Source: Acidocella sp.
GTDB taxonomy: Bacteria; Pseudomonadota; Alphaproteobacteria; Acetobacterales; Acetobacteraceae
Length of the DNA: 64,000 nt
Assembly: GCF_027352905.1 (NCBI RefSeq)
Contig: NZ_DAIEIF010000035.1
Location: forward strand, 36,032-100,031
Direction of reading: 5' to 3'
Part shown: one piece after another, positions 20,622 through 30,381 of the stretch
Layout of the letters: every line of letters starts with the position of its first letter
How positions within the stretch are numbered: position 1 is the first letter of the stretch
Position numbers and translations under genes: made by a program
Notes under the pieces: model-generated
What the model was told of the DNA's origin: nothing
Seen by the model: only the letters and a program-made list of their open reading frames with translations
Databases searched by the model: none

Positions 20622-20672
20622 TAGAGCACGGCCCTCCGCTCTGATGAGAGCATCAGCGCGGAGGGTACTCTA
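20622..20672. repeat. Strong imperfect palindrome between DUF5335 gene and TPR-sulfotransferase
   Basis: CCCTCCGC-T-CTGATG (20632-20646) pairs with CATCAG-C-GCGGAGGG (20651-20665) across an AGAG loop, with one T/C mismatch. An outer TAGAG/CTCTA pair (20622-20626, 20668-20672) flanks it. No T-run follows, so it is not a classic terminator. It could be an intergenic repeat of REP type or a processing hairpin; I saw only this copy in the window. Confidence 0.6.
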
Positions 20673-20706
20673 GGCGCGGCGCCGGAGCGCCGTTACAGTT
20701 CCGGAA

Positions 20707-22509
20707 ATGGTTGATCTTTCCCCTTGCGCCTGCGGCTCCGGCCTGCGGCGGCTGCGCTGCTGCGGGCTGGATGCCGCCGGGCTGAGCCCGCCCGGGGCGA
20801 GCGCGGTTCTCGCCCCCCTGCTGGCCGAGGCGGAGGCCGCCCTCGCGGCGGGGGAGACCGAGACCGCCGCTGGCAAAACCCGGCAGGCTCTGGAGCTCGC
20901 CCCGGGATGGGAGGAAGCGCTGATCCTCTTATTCCGTATCTGCCGGGCGACTGGCCAGCACGAGGCGGCGGAGGCGCTCATCCGCCGGGTGGTGACGCTC
21001 AACCCCAACCATTTCTGGGCAACGAACGAACTCACCCTGCTTCTGCTGGCCAAGGGCGCGCTGGCCGAGGCCGAGCTCCACGCCCGCAACGCCGTGCGCA
21101 TCGCCCCGCAAAACGCCCAGGCTCATAATCTCATGGGGCTCGCTCTCACCGAGGCCAACCGGCCGCTGGTTGGCGAGTATCATTACCGGCGGGTGCTGGA
21201 ACTCGCCCAGGGCGAGGAGCCGGTCACCCTCGCCAATCTCGCCTGGAATTTGAAAACCCAGGGCCGCATGGCGGAGGCGCGGGCGCTCTACCAGCGTTCC
21301 ATGGCGCTCAAACCGGATGTGCCGCAGACCATTCTCGGCTACGCGAAACTGGAGGAGGCGGACCGGCAGTTCACCAGGGCGCTGGAATTGCTGGATCTGG
21401 CGGAGCGCCTGCTGCCCGCCAACTCCTCCCTGCAACTCGTCCGCGCCACCATTCTCGCCCGGCTCAAGCGCCATGAAGAGGCCCTTGCCCTGCTCGACCG
21501 CCCCGGCGAGGAGAGCCTCGGACCTTCCGAGCTTTCTGAAAAAGGCCGGCTGCTCGACGCGATGGGCCGCCACGACGAGGCTTTCGCCTGTTTCCGTCAG
21601 GGCAAGGCCCGGGCGCTGGAGCTGGGCGCGCCCCGCTACATGGCGGCGGCGGCGGCGGAAATGGCGGCGCGGCTGCAAGGCTTCTTCACCGCCCGGCGGC
21701 TTAAAACCCTGCCGGTGGCGGCGCGGCGGCCGGACACGCCCCAGCCGGTGTTCATTCTCGGCTTTCCCCGCTCCGGCACCACCCTCATCGAGCAGACGCT
21801 CAGCGTCCATCCGCAGATCGCGGCCGGGGATGAGCTTCCCTTCATCAACGATATCACCGCCCTCATGCCGCGCCTGTTCGCCAGCCCGCTTACCTATCCC
21901 GAGGCGCTGGCGGAACTATGGATGGGCGACCAGCGCGACGGGCTGGAGGAATTGCGGGATTATTACCTCAACCGCGCCCGCAAGGCGGGGCTGTTCCGGG
22001 AAGGGGCGGCCTTCTTCACCGACAAAATGCCGCTCAACGAGACGCATCTCGGCCTTATCGCGCTGCTATTTCCGGAGTCGCCGGTCATCCATGTGCTGCG
22101 CCATCCGCTCGATGTGGTGCTCTCGGCCTATTCCAACCATCTCACCCATGGCTATTTCTGCGCGGCGGAGCTGGAAAGCATCGCCCAGCATTACGTTCTC
22201 ATCGCCGGGCTGGTCGCGCATTACCGCGAGAACGTTCCCGCCCGCTATCTTGCCCTCCGTTATGAGGACATGGTGAACGGGCAGGAGAGGGAGGTCCGCA
22301 ATCTCCTCGATTTCATCGGGGTCGGGTTTGATCCGCGCTGCCTCGCTTTCGAGGAGAACACGCGCTACGCCCGCACCGCCTCCTACGCCCAGGTGACCGA
22401 GAAGCTCTATGATCGCTCGCGCTACCGTTACCGGGCCTATCTCTCCCATCTCGCCCCGGCGGTGGAGATCTTGCGCCCGGTCATCACCCGGCTGGGTTAC
22501 GAGATCTGA
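20707..22509 (+). CDS. TPR-repeat sulfotransferase
   Basis: This 600-residue protein has two parts. Residues about 35-320 are tetratricopeptide repeats. Residues about 345-590 form a PAPS-dependent sulfotransferase with the 5'-phosphosulfate loop FILGFPRSGTTLIEQTL, the 3'-phosphate region VIHVLRHPLDVVLSAYSN and YEDMVNGQEREV. The extreme N-terminus has CACGSG and CCG with the spacing of a SEC-C-like zinc motif. The target could be a protein tyrosine or a glycan. It stands alone, so context gives no substrate. A predicted palindrome lies upstream. Confidence 0.85.
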   Translation: MVDLSPCACGSGLRRLRCCGLDAAGLSPPGASAVLAPLLAEAEAALAAGETETAAGKTRQALELAPGWEEALILLFRICRATGQHEAAEALIRRVVTLNPNHFWATNELTLLLLAKGALAEAELHARNAVRIAPQNAQAHNLMGLALTEANRPLVGEYHYRRVLELAQGEEPVTLANLAWNLKTQGRMAEARALYQRSMALKPDVPQTILGYAKLEEADRQFTRALELLDLAERLLPANSSLQLVRATILARLKRHEEALALLDRPGEESLGPSELSEKGRLLDAMGRHDEAFACFRQGKARALELGAPRYMAAAAAEMAARLQGFFTARRLKTLPVAARRPDTPQPVFILGFPRSGTTLIEQTLSVHPQIAAGDELPFINDITALMPRLFASPLTYPEALAELWMGDQRDGLEELRDYYLNRARKAGLFREGAAFFTDKMPLNETHLGLIALLFPESPVIHVLRHPLDVVLSAYSNHLTHGYFCAAELESIAQHYVLIAGLVAHYRENVPARYLALRYEDMVNGQEREVRNLLDFIGVGFDPRCLAFEENTRYARTASYAQVTEKLYDRSRYRYRAYLSHLAPAVEILRPVITRLGYEI

Positions 22510-22516
22510 CTTGCCC

Positions 22517-22729
22517 TCAGCCGGGCGCCGCGCTGAACCCCGCCGCCTCGATCGCGGCCGCATAGGTGGATTGCGCGGCCGCGCCACTCACGCTCACCTG
22601 CTTGGCGGCGAGATCGGCCCGCACCTCGGCCGCCGGATCAACCCGGTGGATCGCCTGGGTGATGGCATGGACGCAATGGCCGCAATCCATGTCGGGAACG
22701 TTGAAGCGAAGCTCTGGCGCGGCGGACAT
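22517..22729 (-). CDS. Heavy-metal-associated domain protein (copper chaperone, CopZ-like)
   Basis: This 70-residue protein is a single HMA ferredoxin-like domain with the metal site DMDCGHC (Cys16, Cys19). The start at 22729 (MSAAPELRF) follows a GGAGACC ribosome site; the longer frame to 22783 is not family-like. It is divergent from copA across about 95 bases and presumably delivers Cu(I) to CopA. The CueR-like operator in the shared spacer may serve both. Confidence 0.86.
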   Translation of the reverse strand: MSAAPELRFNVPDMDCGHCVHAITQAIHRVDPAAEVRADLAAKQVSVSGAAAQSTYAAAIEAAGFSAAPG

Positions 22730-22787
22730 GGCTGGTCTCCTGTTGCTTGCCGGCAGATAGAAGCCGCACCGCGCCAGCGTCAAGGCA

Positions 22788-22819
22788 TTGACCTTACCAC
22801 AATGGGAGGGTGGTATAAG
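22788..22819 (+). promoter_or_regulatory. CueR-type promoter/operator of copA
   Basis: TTGACC (22788-22793) and TATAAG (22814-22819) are 20 bases apart, the over-long spacing of MerR-family promoters. The spacer holds a dyad, ACCTTACC (22791-22798) against GGGAGGGT (22804-22811), matching 6 of 8 pairs and close to the CueR site. cueR lies at the end of this operon. The ATG of copA begins 5 bases after the -10 element. Confidence 0.75.
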
Positions 22820-22824
22820 GGGAT

Positions 22825-24900
22825 ATGGACCAGACCCTCCCGCCCGAACGTGAAATCGAGCTCGCCATTGGCGGGATGAGTTGCGCCAGCTGCGTGGCGC
22901 GGGTGGAAAAAGTTCTGCAACGCGTGCCGGGCGTGCATGATGTCGCGGTCAATCTCGCCACCGAGCAGGCGCTGGTGAAGGCGGCGCCCGGCGTGAGCCT
23001 CGACGCCTTGCGGGAGGCGGTAGAAAAGGCGGGTTATACCGCCCGCCTGGCGGCGGGCTCCCGGCCGGATGGCTCCCGGCGCGAGGCGCTGGAGCTTCTC
23101 GCCGCCATTCTGCTTTCCCTGCCGGTGGTGCTGGCCATGTGGCTGCCGGTTGCCGCCTGGGCGCAACTCGCCTGCGCCGGCCTCGTGCAATTCTGGCTGG
23201 GAGCGCGCTTCTACCGCGCCGGCTTCGCCGCCTTGCGGGCGGGCACCGGCAATATGGATCTGCTGGTGGCGCTGGGCACCTCCGCCGCCTTCGGCCTCTC
23301 TCTCTGGAACCAGTTCACCGCCGCGCCGCTGTATTACGAGAGTTCGGTGGCGGTGATCACCCTGGTGCGGCTCGGCAAATATCTGGAGGGGCGGGCCAAG
23401 CGCGAGGCCGCGCGCGCCGTGCTCGGCCTGCGCCGTCTGCGGCCGGAACGGGCGCATCTGGCGGGGGGCGGCGAGATCGCGGTGTCCGCCCTGCGCCCCG
23501 GCGATGAAATCCTCATCCGTCCGGGGGAGCGCGTGCCAGTGGATGGCACGGTGCGGGAGGGCGAGGGCAGCGTGGATGAAAGCCCCGTCACCGGCGAGGC
23601 GTTGCCCCAGCCGCGCGGCCCGGGGGCGAAATTGCTGGCGGGCACGCTGAATCTGGACGGAGTGCTGCGCCTTGCCGTCACCGCGCCGCCGGGCGAAAGC
23701 TTCCTCGACCGCATGGCCCGGCTCATCGACCAGGCCCAGGCGGCCAAGCCGCGCGTCCAGCGTCTGGCGGACCGGGTTTCGGCCTGGTTTGTGCCGGTGG
23801 TGGTGGGCCTCGCCCTCCTCACCTTTCTCGGCTGGATGCTGCATGGCGCCAGCTTCGCCCCGGCGCTCATCGCCGCTGTCTCCGTGCTGGTCATCGCCTG
23901 CCCCTGCGCCCTGGGCCTGGCCACCCCGGCGGCGATTCTCGCGGGCACGGGCGCCGCGGCCCGGTCCGGCATCCTGTTCCGCGACCCTGACGCGCTGGAG
24001 GCGGCGGCCAAGGCGGATGTGATGGTGTTCGACAAGACCGGCACGCTCACCACCGGCGCGCCGCGTCTGGTCGTGGTCAAGCCGCTAGGGGATCTCGGGG
24101 AGGCTCGGCTGCGCGCCATCGCCGCCGCCCTGGCGGCGGCAGACACGCACCCGCTCTCTCTGGCGCTGCGCCAGGAGGGCGCGTCCCCGGCCGCGAACTT
24201 CAAATCCCTGCCTGGCAAGGGCGTGGAGGGGATGGTGGATGGCCAGCTCTACCGGCTCGGCTCCGCCCGGCTCATCCCCGCCGCGCCCGAGCAGGCCGAT
24301 TCGCTCACCTGGTCCTATCTCGCCGATGCGCGGGGCGCGCCGCTCGGCGCCTTCGGCTTTGCCGACACCCCCCGCCCCGGCGCCGCCGAGGCCGTCGGCC
24401 GGCTGCGCGCCGCCGGGGTGGAACCGCTGCTGCTCACGGGGGACCGCCGCGCGGCGGCCAAGGCGCTGGCGGACGAGCTTGGCATCAGCCGCGTCATCGC
24501 CGAGGCCACGCCCGAGCGCAAGCGTGAGGTCATAGAGACCCTGCGGCGCGAGGGCCGCAAGGTGGCGATGCTGGGCGATGGCATCAACGATGCCGCCGCC
24601 CTGGCCGCCGCCGATGCGGGAATGGCGATGGGGCAGGGGGCGGATGTGGCCATCGAGGCCGCCGCCATCTCGCTCTTGCGCCCGGATCCGCGCCTCGCCC
24701 CGGCGGCGCTGGATCTCGCCCGGCGCACCTGGCGCATCCTGCGCGAGGGGCTGTTCTGGGCCCTCATCTATAACGCGCTGGGCATCCCCGCCGCGGCTTG
24801 CGGGTTGCTCAGCCCCGCCATCGCCGGCGGGGCCATGGCGGCCTCCTCCCTCTGCGTGCTGGGCAACGCCATGCGGCTTCGTTATTGGAAAGCGCAATGA
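22825..24900 (+). CDS. copA: Copper-translocating P1B-type ATPase
   Basis: CopA exports Cu(I) from cytosol to periplasm. Domain order: one N-terminal HMA domain with GGMSCASC (Cys20, Cys23), membrane segments, the actuator motif VTGEALP, the transport motif C359-P-C361 in VIACPCALGLATP, the phosphorylated Asp403 in DKTGT, and the ATP-binding HP motif (DTHPLSLAL) and GDGINDAAAL. Length is 691 residues, with a single HMA. The start ATG 22825 has no Shine-Dalgarno and lies just after the predicted -10, suggesting a leaderless message. The stop overlaps cueR by 4 bases. Confidence 0.95.
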   Translation: MDQTLPPEREIELAIGGMSCASCVARVEKVLQRVPGVHDVAVNLATEQALVKAAPGVSLDALREAVEKAGYTARLAAGSRPDGSRREALELLAAILLSLPVVLAMWLPVAAWAQLACAGLVQFWLGARFYRAGFAALRAGTGNMDLLVALGTSAAFGLSLWNQFTAAPLYYESSVAVITLVRLGKYLEGRAKREAARAVLGLRRLRPERAHLAGGGEIAVSALRPGDEILIRPGERVPVDGTVREGEGSVDESPVTGEALPQPRGPGAKLLAGTLNLDGVLRLAVTAPPGESFLDRMARLIDQAQAAKPRVQRLADRVSAWFVPVVVGLALLTFLGWMLHGASFAPALIAAVSVLVIACPCALGLATPAAILAGTGAAARSGILFRDPDALEAAAKADVMVFDKTGTLTTGAPRLVVVKPLGDLGEARLRAIAAALAAADTHPLSLALRQEGASPAANFKSLPGKGVEGMVDGQLYRLGSARLIPAAPEQADSLTWSYLADARGAPLGAFGFADTPRPGAAEAVGRLRAAGVEPLLLTGDRRAAAKALADELGISRVIAEATPERKREVIETLRREGRKVAMLGDGINDAAALAAADAGMAMGQGADVAIEAAAISLLRPDPRLAPAALDLARRTWRILREGLFWALIYNALGIPAAACGLLSPAIAGGAMAASSLCVLGNAMRLRYWKAQ

Positions 24901-25322
24901 CTCTCGTTACCATCGCCCAGGCTTCGGCCATCACCGGCATCTCCGCCAAGATGATCCGGCATTACGAAAGCATAGGCCTCATCGCCGCCCCCCTGCGCAC
25001 GGAAAACCGCTACCGCCATTACAGCGACTCCGACCTGCACGATCTCGGATTCATCCGCCGGTCGCGGGATCTCGGCTTTTCCTTCGAGGATATCCGCCAG
25101 CTTCTCTCCCTCTGGCGAGACCGGGGCCGCTCCTCCGCCGAGGTCAAGGCCATCGCCCTGCGCCATATCGCGGAGCTGGACCAGAAAGCCGCCGCCCTCG
25201 CGGCGATGAGCCGGACGCTCAAACGTCTCGCCGCCTCCTGCCATGGCGATGACCGGCCCGATTGCCCGATCCTGGAGGCGCTCGACCCGCCTTTCATTAC
25301 CGAAACGCACACCAATCCTTGA
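24897..25322 (+). CDS. cueR: Cu(I)-responsive MerR-type regulator CueR
   Basis: CueR activates copper export genes by untwisting promoters with long spacers. The winged helix is TIAQASAITGISAKMIRHYE with ENRYRHYSDSD; a dimer helix follows. The metal loop has Cys115 and Cys123 separated by seven residues (CHGDDRPDC), matching the Cu/Ag/Au-sensing CueR class rather than zinc or redox sensors. Length is 141 residues. The ATG overlaps the copA stop (ATGA), so sensor and pump are co-expressed and probably autoregulated through the promoter at 22788. Confidence 0.93.
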   Translation: MTLVTIAQASAITGISAKMIRHYESIGLIAAPLRTENRYRHYSDSDLHDLGFIRRSRDLGFSFEDIRQLLSLWRDRGRSSAEVKAIALRHIAELDQKAAALAAMSRTLKRLAASCHGDDRPDCPILEALDPPFITETHTNP

Positions 25323-25417
25323 CTTCCCGGCGCGGTTTGACGATACGGGGCGCATTGAAACGGGCGCTGGACGCGCTCGGCGCCCTGGCGCGCCCCCGGC
25401 CACGAGAGACGCTATTT

Positions 25418-26962
<1,545 letters not shown>

Positions 26963-26987
26963 CCGGCCTCAAGGCGAGGGCGGGCAG

Positions 26988-28058
26988 ATGGCCCATTGTA
27001 TTCATTACGGTGTCTGCGGCGGCTGCGTCAGCGACGATCCTGACGCGCCGGATAAGCGCGCCCTGCTGCGCGAGGCTTTGGCCCGGGCGGGCTACGGAGA
27101 TGCGGCGGTCGCGCCGCTGGCGCGGGTGCCCTGGCATTCCCGCCGCCGGGTGGATCTGGCGGCGCGGCGCCATGGCGCGGAGATCAGTCTGGGGCTGCAC
27201 CGCGCCCGCTCGCCCGAGGTGGCGGATATGCGGGAATGCGCTCTGCTGCGCCCCGAGCTTCTCGGTTTATTGCCCCCCTTGCGCGCCCTGCTGCGCGGGC
27301 TGCAAGCCTTCCGCCGGGCGGCGGAACTCGCCGCCAACTGGCTCGATAACGGGGCGGATATTCTCCTGCGCCTCGATGCGCCGCTCACCCCGCCGGACCG
27401 CGCCCGCCTCGTCGAGTTCGCCAAAGCCCAGGCGATTCCCCGGCTTTCGGTGAGTCTGGCGGGGGGCGAGGCGGAGCCAATCGCCATCCTCGCCACGCCG
27501 GTGCTGCGTTTCGCCGGCGTCGCGGTCTCGCCGCCGCCCGGGGCGTTTCTGCAAGCCTGCCCGGAGGGCGAGACCGCGATCACCGCCGCCATTCTCGCCG
27601 GCTTGCCGGAGATGCGCCCCCGTTCCCGCATCGTCGAATTATATTCCGGCTGCGGCACCTTCACCTTCCCGCTGGCGCAAATCGCCCGGGTGGAGGCGTA
27701 CGAGGCCGGGGCCGCCGCGGCGGCGGCGGCGGAGCGCGCGGCCCGGGGCGCGGGGCTGGCGGGGCGGGTGAGCGTCAAACGGCGTGATTTGCGGCGCCAG
27801 CCGCTGCTGCCCCGCGAATTGCGGGGAGCGGCGGCGGTGGTGCTGGATCCGCCTTTCGCCGGGTCCGGCCCGCAAATCCATCACCTCGCCGCCGCGCAAA
27901 TCCCCAGCATCGTTTATGTGAGCTGCAATCCCGCCGCCTTGGCGCGCGAGGCCGCCGTTCTCCGCCAGGCGGGCTACACCCTGGCGAGCGCCACGCCCAT
28001 CGACCAGTTTCTCTATTCGGAAAACGTCGAAAGCGTCCTGAATTTCACGAAGAGCTAA
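26988..28058 (+). CDS. RlmD/RumA-like 23S rRNA (uracil-5-)-methyltransferase with Fe-S site, no TRAM
   Basis: This SAM-dependent m5U methyltransferase of 356 residues has an N-terminal iron-sulphur site CIHYGVCGGC plus MREC (Cys4, Cys10, Cys13, Cys84), the same four-cysteine pattern as RlmD. The SAM site is VELYSGCGTFTFPLA, the motif DPPF follows, and the catalytic cysteine is in YVSCNPAAL. The TRAM domain that precedes this in E. coli RlmD is absent, as in several alphaproteobacterial members. I chose ATG 26988 (MAHCIHYG). It starts 25 bases after the helicase stop, suggesting a joint role in ribosome maturation. Confidence 0.85.
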   Translation: MAHCIHYGVCGGCVSDDPDAPDKRALLREALARAGYGDAAVAPLARVPWHSRRRVDLAARRHGAEISLGLHRARSPEVADMRECALLRPELLGLLPPLRALLRGLQAFRRAAELAANWLDNGADILLRLDAPLTPPDRARLVEFAKAQAIPRLSVSLAGGEAEPIAILATPVLRFAGVAVSPPPGAFLQACPEGETAITAAILAGLPEMRPRSRIVELYSGCGTFTFPLAQIARVEAYEAGAAAAAAAERAARGAGLAGRVSVKRRDLRRQPLLPRELRGAAAVVLDPPFAGSGPQIHHLAAAQIPSIVYVSCNPAALAREAAVLRQAGYTLASATPIDQFLYSENVESVLNFTKS

Positions 28059-28110
28059 GCAATGAGCTTGCCATACGTTCGATCATTTATAGCATATGTG
28101 CATGGTAAGA

Positions 28111-28186
28111 TGGAGCGGACGACGAGGTTCGAACTCGCGACATTCAGATTGGAAATCTGAGGCTCTACCAGCTGAGCTACGTCCGC
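28111..28186 (-). tRNA. tRNA-Gly (anticodon UCC)
   Basis: The reverse complement gives acceptor stem GCGGACG/CGTCCGC, anticodon stem TCAGA/TCTGA with loop TTTCCAA (anticodon UCC), T-arm GAGTTCGAACCTC and an encoded CCA. It lies between the RlmD-like gene and the divergent tRNA-Trp. Confidence 0.95.
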
Positions 28187-28340
28187 GCTGGCTTGTTTGA
28201 TAATCAGGTCTTCCCGCCTGCGCAAGGGGGATCAAACCGAACTTGAACAGAATGGAAACGGCCCCGCGGTTCAGATGTTCCCCCTGGCTGCGCGGGTTCG
28301 GTTTCCCTCGCGTCCGGCGAGGCCCAGGCCGTTGCGGGTC

Positions 28341-28369
28341 TTGACATACGGCGCGGCAAAGTGTGGAAA
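28341..28369 (+). promoter_or_regulatory. Probable promoter for tRNA-Trp-secE-nusG
   Basis: A consensus TTGACA (28341-28346) is followed after 17 bases by TGGAAA (28364-28369). The expected start is about 15-20 bases before the mature tRNA-Trp end at 28393. The -35 is perfect; the -10 is poor. Confidence 0.5.
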
Positions 28370-28392
28370 GCGCTTCCCATGCTGGTACGGAT

Positions 28393-28469
28393 AGGGGCGT
28401 AGCTCAATTGGTTAGAGCGCCGGTCTCCAAAACCGGAGGTTGAGAGTTCGAGACCCTCCGCCCCTGCCA
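28393..28469 (+). tRNA. tRNA-Trp (anticodon CCA)
   Basis: Acceptor stem AGGGGCG/CGCCCCT, anticodon stem CCGGT/ACCGG with loop CTCCAAA (anticodon CCA), T-arm GAGTTCGAGACCC and an encoded CCA. It directly precedes secE, the conserved proteobacterial arrangement, and is probably co-transcribed with secE-nusG. Confidence 0.97.
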
Positions 28470-28509
28470 TCCCTCTCCCAGCGAAATAAGTTTTGGAGTT
28501 TGATCGGTC

Positions 28510-28698
28510 TTGGCGTTCGATATGCTGAAATTCGCCCGGGAGGTGCGTGCCGAGGCGTCCCGCGTCACCTGGCCCACCGCCAAGGAGACCATGCAGGTCA
28601 CTGGTCTCGTGCTCGCCATGGTGGTCGCCACGGCTTTGTTCTTTCTGGCGGTTGACGGTATAATCGGCACGGCCACGCGCGCTCTTTTCGGCGCCTGA
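28510..28698 (+). CDS. secE: Preprotein translocase subunit SecE
   Basis: SecE is an essential small subunit of the SecYEG channel. The product of 62 residues has the conserved cytosolic amphipathic helix (LKFAREVRAEASRVTWPTAKE) followed by a single membrane segment (VLAMVVATALFFLAV), the short single-span form found outside Enterobacteria. The TTG start at 28510 is favoured because GGAG (28495-28498) lies 11 bases upstream; ATG 28522 is the alternative. nusG follows 19 bases after the stop. Confidence 0.93.
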   Translation: MAFDMLKFAREVRAEASRVTWPTAKETMQVTGLVLAMVVATALFFLAVDGIIGTATRALFGA

Positions 28699-28717
28699 CC
28701 GGGTGAGGGAAATTTTG

Positions 28718-29248
28718 ATGGCCAAGCGCTGGTACGTGCTGCATGTCTATTCCGGCTTTGAAAAAAAAGTCGCCCAGCAGATCAAAGAGCAGGCGGAGCT
28801 GAAGGGGTATGCCGATTTAATCGGCGAGATCGTGGTGCCGACCGAGGAGGTCACGGAGATCCGCCGCGCCCAGAAGGTCAATACCGAACGCAAATTCTTC
28901 CCCGGCTATGTGCTCATCAACATGGAAATGACGGATGACACCTGGCATCTGGTGAAGGACATTCCCAAGGTCACCGGCTTTCTGGGCAGCCGCAACAAGC
29001 CGAGCCCGATCAGCAATGCCGAGGCCGAGCGCATCATGAAGCAGCAGGCGGAGGGGACCGAGCAGCGCCGCCCCGCCGTGCTCTTCGAGATCGGCGAGCA
29101 GGTCCGCGTCGCCGATGGTCCGTTCACCAGCTTCAACGGGGTCGTCGAGGATGTGGATGAGGAAAAGGGCCGGGTGAAGGTCTCGGTCTCCATCTTCGGC
29201 CGCTCGACCCCCGTGGATCTGGAATACGGGCAGGTGGAAAAACTTTAA
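28718..29248 (+). CDS. nusG: Transcription termination/antitermination factor NusG
   Basis: NusG binds RNA polymerase and links it to Rho or to the ribosome. The NGN domain begins KRWYVLHVYSGFEKKVA and contains FFPGYVLINMEM; the KOW domain is QVRVADGPFTSFNGVVEDVD. Length is 176 residues. ATG 28718 has GAGGGA upstream; a GTG at 28703 would add five residues. Unlike the usual secE-nusG-rplK order, the next gene here is an EmrA-type adaptor, so the ribosomal protein operon has been separated. Confidence 0.96.
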   Translation: MAKRWYVLHVYSGFEKKVAQQIKEQAELKGYADLIGEIVVPTEEVTEIRRAQKVNTERKFFPGYVLINMEMTDDTWHLVKDIPKVTGFLGSRNKPSPISNAEAERIMKQQAEGTEQRRPAVLFEIGEQVRVADGPFTSFNGVVEDVDEEKGRVKVSVSIFGRSTPVDLEYGQVEKL

Positions 29249-29316
29249 CCGCGCCGCCTCCCGTGGCTTGTCATGGTCCGGGCGGGCATTCTATGTCCTT
29301 TCCCGGCAGTGTTTGA

Positions 29317-30381
29317 GTGGTCCGCGTGTCGGAAAATAAAAGAATTTCGTCCCGGCAACGCCTTCTCCTGGGCGCGGGCATCGTGGCCGTGCTGGTGATC
29401 CTCGGCGCCTGGGCGGTCCAATACATCCTGGTTGGGCAATATCTGGTCGGCACGGACGATGCCTACCTCGCGGCGGATTCCAGCCTGATCGCGGCGAAGG
29501 TCAGCGGCTATGTCGCGGATGTGGCGGTGCGCGACAATCAGCCGGTCGCCAAGGGCCAGGTGCTGGTGCAGATCGACCCGCGCGATTACGAGGCCGCGCT
29601 GGCCGCCTCCACCGCCCAGTTGCAAGCGGCCGAGGCTCAAATCGCCAACATCGAGGCCCAACTCGCCCTTCAGCAATCCAGGATCGCCGCCGCGAAGGCC
29701 AGCGTGGCGGGCGATACGGCCCGGCTGGCCTTCGCCGAGGAAAACGCGCGCCGTTACGCCACGCTTTCCGCCAAGGGCGCCAGCCCGGTGCAGACCTTGC
29801 AACAGGCGAATACCGATCTGCAAGCCGCGCGCGCCATTCTCGATGCCGATAACGCCGCGCTCCAGGCCGCTCACCGCCAGGTGGATGTGCTGGACGCCCA
29901 GGCCAAGCAGGCCCAGGCAGGGGAGGCCGAGGCCCAGGCCCAGCTTGCCCAGGCCCGGCTTAATCTGGAGCACACCACCATCCGCGCCCCGTTTGACGGG
30001 GTGGTGGGCAACAAGACCGTCGCGCTGGGCGACTATCTCCAGCCCGGCACCCAGGTGATGGCCGTGGTGCCGCTCGCCCAAGTCTATATCGTCGCCAATT
30101 ACAAAGAGACGCAAGTTACCCATATCCGCCCCGGCCAGCCCGTGAGAATCCATGTGGATGGCTTCCCCGCCCTGGATGTGCGCGGCCATGTGGACAGCAT
30201 CTTCCCCGCCTCCGGCCAGGAATTCGCCCTGCTGCCGCCGGATAACGCCACCGGCAATTTCACCAAGATCGTCCAGCGCGTGCCGGTGAAGATCGTGATC
30301 GACCTCACCCCGGCGGAGACCGGAAAGTTGAGGCCGGGCATGTCGGTCGAGCCGGAAATCGACACCCGCCGCGCGCCGTGA
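29317..30381 (+). CDS. HlyD/EmrA family membrane fusion protein
   Basis: This is the periplasmic adaptor of a tripartite efflux pump. A single N-terminal membrane segment (LLLGAGIVAVLVILGAWAV) is followed by the lipoyl-like half VGTDDAYLAADSSLIAAKVSGYV, an Ala/Gln-rich coiled coil of about 110 residues, the second lipoyl half TTIRAPFDGVVGNKTVALGD and a beta-barrel. Length is 354 residues. The GTG at 29317 is used; GTG 29326 is possible. The stop overlaps the transporter gene by 4 bases. The outer-membrane partner may be the NodT-type channel at 55403. Confidence 0.9.
   Translation: MVRVSENKRISSRQRLLLGAGIVAVLVILGAWAVQYILVGQYLVGTDDAYLAADSSLIAAKVSGYVADVAVRDNQPVAKGQVLVQIDPRDYEAALAASTAQLQAAEAQIANIEAQLALQQSRIAAAKASVAGDTARLAFAEENARRYATLSAKGASPVQTLQQANTDLQAARAILDADNAALQAAHRQVDVLDAQAKQAQAGEAEAQAQLAQARLNLEHTTIRAPFDGVVGNKTVALGDYLQPGTQVMAVVPLAQVYIVANYKETQVTHIRPGQPVRIHVDGFPALDVRGHVDSIFPASGQEFALLPPDNATGNFTKIVQRVPVKIVIDLTPAETGKLRPGMSVEPEIDTRRAP

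Noticed and set aside
28111..28469. tRNA-Gly/tRNA-Trp region as an integration hotspot
   Set aside because: No integrase and no duplicated tRNA 3' end were seen next to these genes.
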